Shown here piece after piece: positions 27,101 to 35,066 of a DNA stretch of 35,682 bases. The notes below the pieces were generated by a model. It did no database searches and was not told the DNA's origin. It saw nothing but the letters and a program-made list of their open reading frames with translations. Within the stretch, counting starts at the first letter, position 1, and each line of letters opens with the position of its first letter. The DNA is from Planctomycetaceae bacterium (GTDB taxonomy: Bacteria; Planctomycetota; Planctomycetia; Planctomycetales; Planctomycetaceae), in contig JANQRQ010000199.1 in the NCBI GenBank assembly GCA_028284485.1, positions 1-35,682 of the forward strand, given 5' to 3'. Both the position numbers and the translations under genes were made by a program.

Positions 27101-29012
27101 GGTATTCTTCAATCTCCTCAGGTGGTAATTTCAAAAAGTACGCCTCGAATTGACGCACGTCGCCGGCATTGCCCCGATGTGTGCGGCCCGGCTTATGGGC
27201 GACGCCGTCGCCATCGATGGCCACAACTCGCAGCGCCTCGTCAGCCACGTTATGACTGAAGATCAGTCGCGTGCCGTCATCCTCGTGAACTAGTTTGGCA
27301 AACGAGAATGCGTAATGCTGGTAGCTGCTGGAGGACGAGCTACGCCCGTGATGCGTCAGAATCGTTTGCCATTCGCCGGTCGCGATGGCAATCTGCAGCG
27401 TACAGTTCTTCGTGTTTTTGGGAATGCCGGTTGCGAACCCGTATGTATCGGGCATTTGCTGCCCGCTGTCATCGGTCGCCAAGTCTCCCCCGGTGCTTCC
27501 ACCCGAAGCGGGGTCGACATGCCAAACCGTGTCGACATGATTCCCACCAGGAATGTTGGCAATCCGAACAGCGAACTCCCGCGCAATCTCCCGGTCATCG
27601 GGATAAACTGTTCCGCCGATGTTGGTATACGGGTCCGATTCCATCGGGCTACCATCTGGTCGCCACCACTGTTCAGCACTGTCTTTAGTGTTATGCGTAC
27701 TGACGCCGACTAACTCCACGGTTGTGCCATCTTTGAGAGTCGCCTGATAGGCCGCTTCGTCCGGGAAGGCTTCGACAGCGTCGTCGTTGTCTGAAGTGGT
27801 GGTTTCTGCCTGGGCACTGAAGATCAATGCCCCGTACACAGCAATCGACGCGAGTCCCAATACCAGCGCGAATCCGCCCCGGGTCAAACTCAGTTTTTCG
27901 AGGGCCGCAATCCCCAGCAGCCGATGCACGCGCCGACGCAGCACCGATCCGTGCTGCCCCGCTTGCAGCGCCACGGTGGTCGCCAATTGAGAGGCCCGGC
28001 CCTGCTCGGCGATGTCGATCAACGACGACGCATAGCTGAGGGGGTCGGCACCGAAGGCCAACACACAGTCGTCACAGCAATTCTCTCGTTCCAGCCGCAC
28101 GCGGTGTGACACCAACCAAATGCCAGGATGAAAGAACAATAGCGCTTCGATGATGCGTTGAATGGCGTTGATCAGGTGATCGAACCGGCGGATATGCGCC
28201 AATTCGTGCGTGACGATCGCCTCGACCTGGTCGGTCGATAGATTACTGCAGAACGAAAGTGGTAGCAGGATGACCGGCCGCAGAACGCCGATGACCGAAG
28301 GCACGGTGACTTGGGCGCTTGTCAGAACCTTAGGCACCGCACCCAGGCCCAGCGCAAGCGCCTTTTGATTGACAACCTCCAGTAGCATGAAATCGCTTAA
28401 GGGAGTGCAGTTCCTTCGCAACCGTGCCGTTCCGAGTACGCCCATTCCAAACCGCGATAAGAACAAACAAACACCAATCAGGTAGACAACGACGGCGCCC
28501 GGTGCATAACGCTGCCAAGCTTGTTCGATCGCCGTCATGGCCATCGCCGGTGTGTCCGCCAGCTCGATCGAATCGGGAACGACATCTCCGTTGAGATTTG
28601 CAGGAATGGCATTCGGTTGGTTTGGAGTACCCGCCGCCGACGCATCGTCCGGCGATCCCGTCACGTAAAACGGTGCCGATATGACTTCAGTGTCACTCGG
28701 CTCGCCCCCGGCGAGTTCTTCAGACGAATGTTCCGTTTCGCCCAACACCACATGCGCGGCAGGTAAAGAGGCATTCACCGTTTCCGAAGCAGGTTCCACT
28801 TCGACCAACCCGAATGTCACGATGGGACAGACCGTCATCGCCAGCAAACCGGCCAGCGCCACGTTGTAACGAGCCGACGATGAACGTCGCCTCAATAAGC
28901 TCACCGCCACGAGCGTGACCATTGCCAACAGCGTTCCCTGCCACAGAAAATGGCCGAACGTGATCAGCAACCGTTCACAAAAGGAAGAATCTAATGGAAG
29001 CCATGCGTTCAT
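24156..29012 (-). CDS. Giant M56/BlaR1-type membrane sensor protease
   Basis: The N-terminal 400 residues are the M56 core: membrane segments at about 23-40, 50-70, 171-190 and 379-400, the zinc site HELAH (269-273), and the downstream LERENCCDD with Glu308/Glu310. In BlaR1/MecR1 relatives this domain activates on ligand binding and relieves the BlaI repressor. No penicillin-binding C-terminal domain is seen. Instead, about 1200 presumably periplasmic residues follow: two ExbD/TolR-like modules (about 697-775 and 1244-1325), two lipocalin-like GxW modules (977-1070, 1100-1210), and HEAT-like helices from about 1330 to the end. Domain calls beyond M56 are from sequence pattern only. Its ATG overlaps the blaI stop (ATGA), so the two are translationally coupled. 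Confidence 0.93.
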   Translation of the reverse strand: MNAWLPLDSSFCERLLITFGHFLWQGTLLAMVTLVAVSLLRRRSSSARYNVALAGLLAMTVCPIVTFGLVEVEPASETVNASLPAAHVVLGETEHSSEELAGGEPSDTEVISAPFYVTGSPDDASAAGTPNQPNAIPANLNGDVVPDSIELADTPAMAMTAIEQAWQRYAPGAVVVYLIGVCLFLSRFGMGVLGTARLRRNCTPLSDFMLLEVVNQKALALGLGAVPKVLTSAQVTVPSVIGVLRPVILLPLSFCSNLSTDQVEAIVTHELAHIRRFDHLINAIQRIIEALLFFHPGIWLVSHRVRLERENCCDDCVLAFGADPLSYASSLIDIAEQGRASQLATTVALQAGQHGSVLRRRVHRLLGIAALEKLSLTRGGFALVLGLASIAVYGALIFSAQAETTTSDNDDAVEAFPDEAAYQATLKDGTTVELVGVSTHNTKDSAEQWWRPDGSPMESDPYTNIGGTVYPDDREIAREFAVRIANIPGGNHVDTVWHVDPASGGSTGGDLATDDSGQQMPDTYGFATGIPKNTKNCTLQIAIATGEWQTILTHHGRSSSSSSYQHYAFSFAKLVHEDDGTRLIFSHNVADEALRVVAIDGDGVAHKPGRTHRGNAGDVRQFEAYFLKLPPEEIEEYRIQTRAFQTVQFRNISLHPDETSEVRVSVIELETEQSPTELSDGGDGKTGPEAADSQRELKFVRVVVEEDGVILDGTKTTLKELPTLLKRIRNRGQVVLEYAAASGQLSLEKVDPIFGRIIQLSGELGFAYPSYVGIQTTEAEDVASEGRAAERRPSDDTAETSETNPTYRFGPVVERTLKIDWAKNSVVFPLSTGDVFEVPGNPYATWRREWAAAHGPVVQCFLFEDEPYVALRNVYAARSETAEDWENVSADEIVQQYREGGFAALPFELNTIVDLDSQKMPVTFHLANLGTLQITSYDKERGEIALRYKLIRGQAKFSEPAPITPAPQPLTESERFVTGRWIGGGIHPFAMELNGDRKLTRWNYDGSIQTGRWQVNSDHEVVLTITTKDQRTPQEPATRLPIAEISQRQIKLKMKFESNGRSYEVVTPFVRLPADQPTPRFGYRGDVLDETSLNLSKSDKQIVGTWGRGSFLAYWAETFLPDGTYYFSSNLGEIRIGRWKRNGDQLSVTARPGFKTEGILKGPVPHLTEDGSANSMTRTVAWIRGDSIAYSYPMVKTNNPYSTGTVVYQRTTPDGADANAARQEVDADESAAAVPDAGDDDTPPDEVTIHVSKEGTILVENAEISLTDLETYLSEIRKANPQIRLVVRMAPGVEQSAAKDLAITVRAAGINRLWYGNSVDETELREVTLEESLEQRIAQRKNPALRRQAVAEMLSKLTDDSHGGKIEALRSLQKVSDVPFDRSQFLKPVRESIDHESSQVRAFAAAVLPLVGGTPDDVPRVARLVTDEDAFVRMAVASSLYGLDPNGERAEVGIAIEKLLNDQSEQVQHATVKSLWSHPVTDTAEERLIELSRQSDQLGYDAVYYALSTRPVVSKRVAERLIELLEDRRLGRDGRASWGLSHHKASDEAREIVVDALVSEIDETLDAYRRNQCIWGLGYHGGDAAIAKLKEIAADTTESQAIRAEARTSLRRLGLPDR

Positions 29013-29401
29013 GACGATTGCTCCTTCCGCTTGCGATTGAGCAGCTCTCGGAGTTGTTTCAGTTCCTCGTCGTCAACGTCCGACGTCTCCAGCAAATTCA
29101 CCATCGCGGCGATTGTCGAACCTTCGAAGACCCGGTCGACAACGTCTTCCAGCATGCGACGGGTCGTGGTCTCTTTTTTGGCGCGGGGCGAATAGATAAA
29201 GCTATTGCCCGACTTTTTACGGCGGACATAGCCTTTTTCCTCCATGATGTTGAGGATTGTCATCACCGAGGTGTAGGCCAAGTCGCGATCGGCCGCCAAT
29301 TCGTCACGCACCGCCCGTCCGGTCGCAGGGCCGATCCGCCACAGGACCTTTAAGATTTCCAATTCCAACTCGGTCGGGTTTTTCGACTGAGGCCGCGCCA
29401 T
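29009..29401 (-). CDS. blaI: BlaI/MecI-family winged-helix repressor
   Basis: The 130 residues match the BlaI/MecI/CopY family: PTELELEILKVLWRIGPAT, then VMTILNIMEEKGYVRRKKSG as the recognition helix and wing, and a C-terminal dimerisation helix. Such proteins bind palindromic TACTA-type operators as dimers and are removed when the partner M56 protease is activated. Here the gene is first in an operon with the giant M56 sensor and overlaps it by four bases. A perfect AGGAGG (29410-29415) sits eight bases before the ATG. Two candidate operators and a promoter lie at 29421-29493. The target genes beyond this operon are unknown; the gene symbol denotes family, and a role in beta-lactam resistance is not implied. 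Confidence 0.95.
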   Translation of the reverse strand: MARPQSKNPTELELEILKVLWRIGPATGRAVRDELAADRDLAYTSVMTILNIMEEKGYVRRKKSGNSFIYSPRAKKETTTRRMLEDVVDRVFEGSTIAAMVNLLETSDVDDEELKQLRELLNRKRKEQSS

Positions 29402-29409
29402 GAAATCCG

Positions 29410-29415
29410 CCTCCT
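29410..29415 (-). promoter_or_regulatory. Strong ribosome binding site of blaI
   Basis: Read on the minus strand this is AGGAGG, eight bases before the ATG at 29401. It is the strongest Shine-Dalgarno in the window and fixes the start. Confidence 0.8.
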
Positions 29416-29420
29416 GCCTA

Positions 29421-29432
29421 CTAATTCTTTAG
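29421..29432. promoter_or_regulatory. Candidate BlaI operator, proximal
   Basis: CTAA-TTCT-TTAG, an exact palindrome around four central bases. On the plus strand the flank is CTACTAATTCTTTAGATCT. It lies just downstream of the predicted transcription start of blaI, where a bound repressor would block RNA polymerase. Confidence 0.7.
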
Positions 29433-29444
29433 ATCTGATAGCGC

Positions 29445-29473
29445 AGTATTACGCCAGACGCTAGATACGTCAA
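29445..29473 (-). promoter_or_regulatory. Candidate sigma70-like promoter of the blaI operon
   Basis: On the minus strand TTGACG (29468-29473) and AATACT (29445-29450) are 17 bases apart. The -35 box matches five of six consensus bases, the -10 box four of six. The two candidate operators lie on either side. A start site near 29438 would give a leader of about 37 bases. Confidence 0.6.
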
Positions 29474-29481
29474 CAGAAAAT

Positions 29482-29493
29482 CTAAGAAATTAG
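29482..29493. promoter_or_regulatory. Candidate BlaI operator, distal
   Basis: CTAA-GAAA-TTAG, the same palindrome as 29421-29432. Read on the minus strand with its flank it is CTACTAATTTCTTAGATT, nearly the same as the plus-strand proximal site. It lies nine bases upstream of the -35 box, with 61 bases between the two centres. Confidence 0.7.
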
Positions 29494-29699
29494 TAGATCT
29501 GATTCAGATCCGCGAATGGACGCCAATCAATCTATCGTTTCGCAGTTCAGTACCATCCGTGTGCATCAGTGTAATCTGTGGTTAAACAGTTCTTACTGAA
29601 GACGTTTCACCGCGGAGTACGCAGAGAGCGCAGAGTTTAAAAATCCTTCGCTGGCGCATCAGGCTTGAATGTTCTGATTTGGGAGCGTGTGCGCGCCGT
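29494..29699. other. Gap with common intergenic tracts
   Basis: Contains a tract like CCGTGTGCATCAGTGTAATC (about 29558-29577) and one like CGGAGTACGCAGAGAGCGCA (about 29613-29632). Both resemble low-complexity intergenic tracts common in planctomycetes. A similar tract on the other strand lies at about 3338-3366. No gene is seen. Confidence 0.45.
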
Positions 29700-30386
29700 C
29701 TACTTCCGCGCTTGAATGACCGACCATAGCAAATACCGCCACGGACAATCGACAACCGTAAAACCCGCTTTGGTCAGCCAAGCAAGTTGGTCTGCCAGCG
29801 TGTCGTGGTGATCGTGCTCCTGTTGATGCTGCATCCACATTTCCCATTCCTCAGCCGTCGAACCGGCTTGGAATGTGAGTTGTTGCCAGTTGGCAATGTG
29901 GCGGGCATACAAGTCATCCGTTGCCCCGGCACATTGGTCGGCGAAGTTGAAGATGCCATCGTCAGTCAGCCAATCCCGACACTGGCGGAAGAGCCTTTGC
30001 TTTTCGTCCGGCACGAGATGGTGAATAGCAATGCTGGAAACGACCAGATCGAACGTGCCGTTATCATAGGTCAACTCGCGAAAGTCCTGTTCCTCAAATT
30101 CGATCGCATCGTTGGCCTCGGGGAATCGAGATCGGCACACATCAAGTGATTCGCCCGATATATCTACGAGCCGTAGTCTTGCATCGGGAAAGGCTTCATG
30201 AAGCAGCACGGAAAAGTTACCCGTTCCGCATCCCAGTTCGAGAATCGATTCGAATTGCCGATCTTTCGGCAGGTAATCCAACAGCGCCCACAACATTTCT
30301 CGGTAGCGAGGAAAGCAGCGTTCGATCGTCGCTGTGTAATCGTCCGTGAGCGCGTCAAAAAACTGACCGACCTCGTTCTCGTTCAT
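29700..30386 (-). CDS. Class I SAM-dependent methyltransferase
   Basis: The SAM-binding motif ILELGCGTGNFSVLL (about residues 48-62) is followed by the acidic end of strand 2 (LRLVDISGES), the FEEQDFREL segment, and the post-motif strand FDLVVSSIAIHHL. The 228-residue length is typical of small Methyltransf_11/25-like enzymes. The substrate cannot be inferred; the C-terminal part (WEMWMQHQQEHDHHDTLADQ, TKAGFTVVDC) resembles methyltransferases acting on small molecules. The start has GAGGAA about seven bases upstream on the minus strand. It is followed by the blaI operon after 298 bases on the same strand, but no functional link is evident. Confidence 0.9.
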   Translation of the reverse strand: MNENEVGQFFDALTDDYTATIERCFPRYREMLWALLDYLPKDRQFESILELGCGTGNFSVLLHEAFPDARLRLVDISGESLDVCRSRFPEANDAIEFEEQDFRELTYDNGTFDLVVSSIAIHHLVPDEKQRLFRQCRDWLTDDGIFNFADQCAGATDDLYARHIANWQQLTFQAGSTAEEWEMWMQHQQEHDHHDTLADQLAWLTKAGFTVVDCPWRYLLWSVIQARK

Positions 30387-30701
30387 TGATGTTCCTCGAG
30401 TTGTTTCCTGTCAGTGACATGACGGCAGATATCTTCAATAGGTTCGCTTTCGAGGGTGCCGTAACAGATCGGAATTGCCGCATTGAGAGACTGGCATCGA
30501 TCCTTGTCCGTCAGACATCGTGGATTTGATGGCGAACGATACTTATAACGCTATTTCGTTACGGTGTGAACAAATCGACGCCAGTGCGACTAAATTGGTT
30601 AGTATGTTAGGTGTCTCTAATCGCCTTCGTCGCCCCTGTAGCAAAAAATCATTCGTGGTCACCCGCGCCAATCCGGGAGTCCTGGGACTTGGGCAGCAAT
30701 C
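30387..30701. other. Gap between divergent methyltransferase and propeller genes
   Basis: Should hold promoters for both genes. A short palindrome TGTCAGTGACA is at 30409-30419. The frame of the propeller gene is open from 30642, after TAG at 30639-30641. No promoter was identified with confidence. Confidence 0.4.
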
Positions 30702-31607
30702 ATGCACGATCTCTTTTACGATCTTAAGACTATTAGGTCCGGGACAATCTATGCCGGAAGCGATAACCACCGAGATATTGAAGTTTGGGACATTAATGGA
30801 CCTCGTTGCCTTGGCGTGTTGCGGAACGCCTTCGAAGGTGGGTCGGAGAGGATCGCTGTCACTCCAGATGGGAAACGATGCTTCACCGGCTGCTGGGAGG
30901 GTGGCGTCTCTTGCTTCGATGTGGGCAGTGGGCGACAGCTGTGGCACAGGGAAGACATCTTGGGCGTGCAGCACGTGCGGTATTCAACGAGTATTCCGGG
31001 CTCCGTCTTCCTCGGAGCGGAAACGGAAGACTATCGGATCGACGAACCGGATACATTCGATGGGATCATGGAACTCGATGCAGCGGATGGATCAGAGATT
31101 TGGAGGTATACTTCGGCTGACAAGATCTTTGTGCTGGATGACCTATTAATCCTTGTCGATCAGCGTGAGGGAGAGAGAATTATTCGGTTCTTCGATCCGG
31201 CCAAACAGGAACTTGCTTGTTTTCCAATGATGCACAACGCTGTACTCTCCGCTGATTACTTCGACGGTGTGGTTGCTCTAGCCGAAAGGGATGAGGGTGT
31301 CCGGCTCATCGCCAAGGATGGATCAATGCTTGCGCATTACCGGCATCCCAAACGAGATTGCCACTGCATCGACGTCTGTTTTGTTCAGGACGCAGGTAGG
31401 GTCTGCGTTGTCGACAATGATCCGGAAGTAGGGGGAGGGGTCTCAGTCACAGCACTGGATGGCGAGGGCGCATTCGCTTCAGAGTATTTTCGCGACTATT
31501 GGGGAAATGCGGATTTTCTCAAACGCGGATCAGTCTATTTAGATAGCCGTGGCAATATTTTTAACGCCATAGATGGGAGAGAAATTTCTGAGGAAACGTT
31601 CGAATAG
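30702..31607 (+). CDS. Small beta-propeller (WD40/PQQ-like) protein
   Basis: Repeated strand patterns such as GTIYAGSDNHRDIEVWDING, RIAVTPDGKRCFTGCWEGGV and SCFDVGSGRQLWH, then IMELDAADGSEIWRYTS, indicate a beta propeller of the WD40/PQQ-like class, with about six or seven degenerate blades. There is no signal peptide, so it is probably cytosolic. The first blade starts almost at the N-terminus, and the frame is open for 20 codons upstream of 30702, so the true start could be earlier at a non-ATG codon. No Shine-Dalgarno is convincing. It lies alone and converges with the M42 gene. Function unknown. It is clearly different from the 14-repeat protein at 7049. Confidence 0.75.
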   Translation: MHDLFYDLKTIRSGTIYAGSDNHRDIEVWDINGPRCLGVLRNAFEGGSERIAVTPDGKRCFTGCWEGGVSCFDVGSGRQLWHREDILGVQHVRYSTSIPGSVFLGAETEDYRIDEPDTFDGIMELDAADGSEIWRYTSADKIFVLDDLLILVDQREGERIIRFFDPAKQELACFPMMHNAVLSADYFDGVVALAERDEGVRLIAKDGSMLAHYRHPKRDCHCIDVCFVQDAGRVCVVDNDPEVGGGVSVTALDGEGAFASEYFRDYWGNADFLKRGSVYLDSRGNIFNAIDGREISEETFE

Positions 31608-31694
31608 GCCGTACCATGAGCAATTCCGGCATTACTGCCGCGACGGATCTCGCTGTTGCCGGAGTATCGTTCCTCCGTTCCGGTCGACATCTAT

Positions 31695-32777
31695 TCAAAT
31701 CCGCAGCAACTGTTGTTTCGTCGTGATTTTTCCGACGGCATGAAAGACTAATTCGACAATCTGATCTAAATCGCGCACGTCGAACATTTCGACGGCCGAA
31801 TGCGAGTATTTCCTAGCTAACCCGATCGTGAGTGCGGCGATGTTGCCACTGGCCTGTTGAGCCGACGCGGCGTCGGTCATTCCGGCGGTGTCGACGATGA
31901 GTTGCAGCGGAATGCCTTTCTCTTCAGCGGTCTGACGGAACAGTTCCCGCAGCGGTCCATGCGTCGACAGCCCGCGCGTTTCCCGCACCTTAAGTAATGG
32001 ACCACCTCCAATCGACCACGGTAATTCGTCCGGCTTGAGATCGGGCGTTCCCCCCGATGGAACGGTATCGATGGCGATCACCACATCGGGCTTCACATCA
32101 AGTGCAGCAACAGCCGCACCGCGCAGGCCGACTTCTTCCTCAACAACAATCGCATGGACAAACGAAGCTGCCGCCTCAACCTTGGCCAATCTCTCAGCAA
32201 TTTCCAAAACGGCGACGATGCCCGCCCGATTATCGACACACTTTCCGAAGAATCGGTTCGGGTTCTGCGTGGCGGTCCATTCGCCGACGAAAACGGCCGG
32301 CGTTCCCGCTTCGATGCCCCATTCGGCCGCCTGCTCTGCCGATTCTGCGCCGACGTCGATATACATCTCGGCGATCGGCGGTACTTGATGAGCCCCTGCA
32401 GGGGAGAGAATATGCCCCGGTTTGACACCGATCACCCCTTCCAATGGCCCGCTGCGTGAAAGCACGCGTACACGCTGGCCGGGCAAGACCATACTGGTCG
32501 GGCCGCCTAACTTTGTGAAGCGCAGGTAACCGCCCGCCAAAATCGACGTCGCGAGAAAGCCGATTTCGTCCGCGTGTGCCGTGATCATGATCAGCGGCCC
32601 ATCTGCAGAGCTTCCGTCCTGATAGCCGAAGACGTTGCCACGTACGTCGACTTCGACACGCTGGGAACACTGCTGCAAATCGTCCCGCACGGCACGTAAT
32701 ACCGGTTCCTCAAATCCGGTCGGTGCATCGAGGGCCGTGTATTTCGCAGTCCGTGTCGCAAGTGGAGAAGCAGTCAT
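31695..32777 (-). CDS. M42-family aminopeptidase
   Basis: Co-catalytic metal motifs appear in order: TAHADEIGF (first His/Asp), VDNRAGIVAVLE (bridging Asp), VVEEEVGLRGA (catalytic Glu pair), VIAIDTVPSGG (Asp) and ARKYSHSAVE (last His). This is the M42 layout (glutamyl aminopeptidase, TET-type particles, sometimes annotated as endoglucanase). Members cleave N-terminal residues from short peptides in the cytosol as large oligomers. The 360-residue length is usual and no signal peptide is seen. The start at 32777 lacks a strong Shine-Dalgarno. The gene lies between the propeller gene (convergent) and a repeat region; no operon partner is visible. Confidence 0.93.
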   Translation of the reverse strand: MTASPLATRTAKYTALDAPTGFEEPVLRAVRDDLQQCSQRVEVDVRGNVFGYQDGSSADGPLIMITAHADEIGFLATSILAGGYLRFTKLGGPTSMVLPGQRVRVLSRSGPLEGVIGVKPGHILSPAGAHQVPPIAEMYIDVGAESAEQAAEWGIEAGTPAVFVGEWTATQNPNRFFGKCVDNRAGIVAVLEIAERLAKVEAAASFVHAIVVEEEVGLRGAAVAALDVKPDVVIAIDTVPSGGTPDLKPDELPWSIGGGPLLKVRETRGLSTHGPLRELFRQTAEEKGIPLQLIVDTAGMTDAASAQQASGNIAALTIGLARKYSHSAVEMFDVRDLDQIVELVFHAVGKITTKQQLLRI

Positions 32778-33120
32778 GTCGTTGGGCCCGATGCATCATG
32801 AAGCGTGGAATGTGGACTATTACATTCTAACGAAAATTGGAATGCGGCGATCCCGTCCGAATCAGAAGCCTCAATCGCAAGTTTTGAAGTTGCGCATTTT
32901 CAATTTAGGTAACCCGACACGTAAGTGAGGGAATAAGTTATGTCAACATCCGATTAGTGTTGAAAACGAGTATTTGCTCCAGAGATTTACGAACTGTATG
33001 AAACCCTTAGCCACAAAAAATGCAAATGCGCAACTCCAAAGAGCGCAACCGAAGGCAGAAGCAGTGGACGAGAACCTGGTGCCGCCACGACATACATTGT
33101 CGCAGTAAACTTTTCCCTCG

Positions 33121-33229
33121 CTGACGCGTCGGGTTACCATTCTCGAACACACCGATTCAAGACTGACGCGTCGGGTTACCATTCTCGAACACGCCGATTC
33201 AAGACTGGCGCGCCGGGTCATCGTCGTGG
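33121..33229. repeat. Tandem 42-base repeat of the TRRVSEG type
   Basis: Two units (33121-33162 and 33163-33204) differ at one base and begin CTGACGCGTCGGGTTACC. A third, diverged partial unit starts at 33205. Upstream lies TTTTCCCTCG, which extends the first unit to the form that gives TRRVSEG when translated on the minus strand. Such elements are frequent between planctomycete genes. Confidence 0.8.
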
Positions 33230-33241
33230 AAAGCGCGCCAG
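33205..33241 (-). terminator. Inverted repeat downstream of aspS
   Basis: CTGGCGCGC (33205-33213) and GCGCGCCAG (33233-33241) form a perfect 9-bp stem with a 19-base loop, about 47 bases after the aspS stop in the minus direction. There is no clear U-tract, so this may be part of the repeat and not a terminator. Confidence 0.35.
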
Positions 33242-33287
33242 GTCAAGGTCCACGCATCGTGCCACCAACAGAAGAAGTGCAACGTGT

Positions 33288-35054
33288 CTACTTCGGCAAA
33301 TCGACTTTGATGCGCAGGTCGCGCAATTGGCGACTGTCGACTGTCGAAGGTGCACCACTCAGCATATCGGCGGCCTTCTGCGTTTTGGGGAACGCGATGA
33401 CATCACGGATATTATCGTCGCCACAGAACAGCATGATCCAACGGTCAAGACCCAATGCCACCCCGCCGTGCGGCGGTGCACCATACCGCAACGCGTCCAG
33501 CAAAAATCCGAAGCGGGCTTCCGCCTCTTCGGCGTTGATTCCCATTAAGTCGAATACCGTTTGCTGAACTTCCGGGTCGTGAATACGAATGCTGCCACTG
33601 GCTGCTTCGTAGCCGTTACAAATCAAATCGTACGATTGCGCACGAACTTTGCCGGGATCGGATTCGAGCAGCGGGATGTCTTCCTGCACCGGATAGCAGA
33701 ACGGATGATGTTCCGCATCCCAGCGGTCTTCTTCCTCGTTGTAGCTAATCAATGGAAAATCGATCACCCAAAACGTGTTCATTTCCTTAGGATCGTACAA
33801 TTCCAGCTCTTTACCCAACCGGCCTCGCAAGGCTGCCAGCGCCGCCGAGGTCACATCGGGCTTTGCCGCCACAAAAAACAGCAGATCGCCCGGCTCTCCG
33901 TCCAGCTTGTCAATCAATTGCCGCTGATGCTCTTCCGAGAAGAACTTTGCGATTGGCGAGTCGAGAGCGCCATCTTTCACGCGGAAAAAGGCCAACCCCT
34001 TGGCGCCATATTCGCCGACGAACTCGGTGAGTTCATCGATCATCTTCCGGCTGTAGGTCGCGGCTGCGCCCTTGGCGTTCAAACCACGAACGCGACCGCC
34101 GCCCGTCGCCACGTTTTTGAAAACACCAAAATCGCACTCGGCCGCAATCCCGCCCACATCGACCAATTCCATACCGAAACGCAAGTCCGGTTTGTCGGAA
34201 CCAAATCGTTCCATCATGTCGTGGTACGCGTATCGCGGTAGGGGCAACTCGATTTCTTCGCCACGAACTTCCTTCATCAGGCGGGCGATTAACCCGTCGA
34301 TGACATTGAGAATGTCGTCCCGCTCGACGAATGCCATCTCCACGTCGATTTGTGTGAATTCCGGCTGGCGGTCGGCGCGAAGATCTTCATCCCGAAAACA
34401 TCTCGCGATTTGCATGTAGCGGTCAAATCCCGCCACCATCAATAGCTGCTTGTAGATTTGCGGCGATTGCGGCAACGCATAGAAGCTGGCTTCGTGAATG
34501 CGGCTCGGCACGAGATAGTCACGTGCACCTTCGGGCGTACTGCGGCCGAGAATCGGCGTTTCGATATCGAGAAAACCGTGCTCGTCAAAATAGTCGCGGA
34601 CGACTTTGGTGATTTTGTGACGCAGAATCATCGCCTGCTGCAATTCGTCGCGCCGCAAATCCAGGAATCGATACTTCAGCCGCAGTTCTTCGCCGGGCAA
34701 GTCGGTCGTTCCCGGTTCGAACGGGGGCGTTTTGCTTTTGTTTAGGATTTGTAGTTCCCGCGCGCGAAGGTCGATTTCACCGGTCACCAGCTTCGGATTG
34801 ACCATGTCGGCCGGTCGATGTGTCACCTTGCCGGTCGCTCGAATGACGAACTCGTTTCGGAGAGAGCGGGCGGCGGCGTGCATCTCTTCGCTTTCGTCGG
34901 GATTGAACACGACTTGCGTGATGCCGTAGCGATCGCGCAAATCGATAAAGACCAAACCGCCATGATCGCGCCAGCTATCGACCCAGCCACACAAGGTTGC
35001 CTGGCTATCGACATCGCCGGCGCGCAACTCGCCGCACGTATGCGTTCGCAACAC
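33288..35054 (-). CDS. aspS: Aspartyl-tRNA synthetase
   Basis: Charges tRNA-Asp (or tRNA-Asp and tRNA-Asn) with aspartate in the cytosol. The anticodon-binding OB domain ([20 protein letters not shown]), class II motif 1 region ([14 protein letters not shown]), motif 2 ([16 protein letters not shown]), the bacterial insert domain and motif 3 ([13 protein letters not shown]) are all present. The GTG at 35054 is chosen as start: AGGA (35063-35066) is eight bases upstream, and the protein then begins LRTHTCGEL as in other bacterial enzymes, with 588 residues. The frame to 35126 would add 24 residues unlike the family. His31 in the RDHGG segment is of the type found in non-discriminating enzymes. 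Confidence 0.96.
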   Translation of the reverse strand: MLRTHTCGELRAGDVDSQATLCGWVDSWRDHGGLVFIDLRDRYGITQVVFNPDESEEMHAAARSLRNEFVIRATGKVTHRPADMVNPKLVTGEIDLRARELQILNKSKTPPFEPGTTDLPGEELRLKYRFLDLRRDELQQAMILRHKITKVVRDYFDEHGFLDIETPILGRSTPEGARDYLVPSRIHEASFYALPQSPQIYKQLLMVAGFDRYMQIARCFRDEDLRADRQPEFTQIDVEMAFVERDDILNVIDGLIARLMKEVRGEEIELPLPRYAYHDMMERFGSDKPDLRFGMELVDVGGIAAECDFGVFKNVATGGGRVRGLNAKGAAATYSRKMIDELTEFVGEYGAKGLAFFRVKDGALDSPIAKFFSEEHQRQLIDKLDGEPGDLLFFVAAKPDVTSAALAALRGRLGKELELYDPKEMNTFWVIDFPLISYNEEEDRWDAEHHPFCYPVQEDIPLLESDPGKVRAQSYDLICNGYEAASGSIRIHDPEVQQTVFDLMGINAEEAEARFGFLLDALRYGAPPHGGVALGLDRWIMLFCGDDNIRDVIAFPKTQKAADMLSGAPSTVDSRQLRDLRIKVDLPK

Positions 35055-35062
35055 CTTCTTAT

Positions 35063-35066
35063 TCCT
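35063..35066 (-). promoter_or_regulatory. Ribosome binding site deciding the aspS start
   Basis: On the minus strand GTGAGGAAT contains AGGA eight bases before the GTG at 35054, supporting that start over the ATG at 35126. Confidence 0.6.

Larger units (their letters stand above)
32778..33287. other. Gap between M42 and aspS genes with tandem repeats
   Basis: No gene is supported. It contains the 42-base tandem repeat at 33121-33229 and an inverted repeat at 33205-33241. A 92-residue minus frame (32943-33221) is only the translated repeat. Confidence 0.55.

Noticed and set aside
30409..30419. TGTCAGTGACA palindrome as an operator of the methyltransferase gene
   Set aside because: Short, single copy, and no matching regulator nearby; could be chance.
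30520..31149. 209-residue plus-strand frame overlapping the propeller gene
   Set aside because: It shares most of its length with the propeller gene in another frame and shows no fold pattern. Considered as a frameshifted N-terminus of the propeller but no continuity was seen.
32943..33221. 92-residue minus-strand frame with MTRRVSLES repeats
   Set aside because: The repeated peptide is just the translation of the 42-base tandem repeat. No ribosome binding site or domain.
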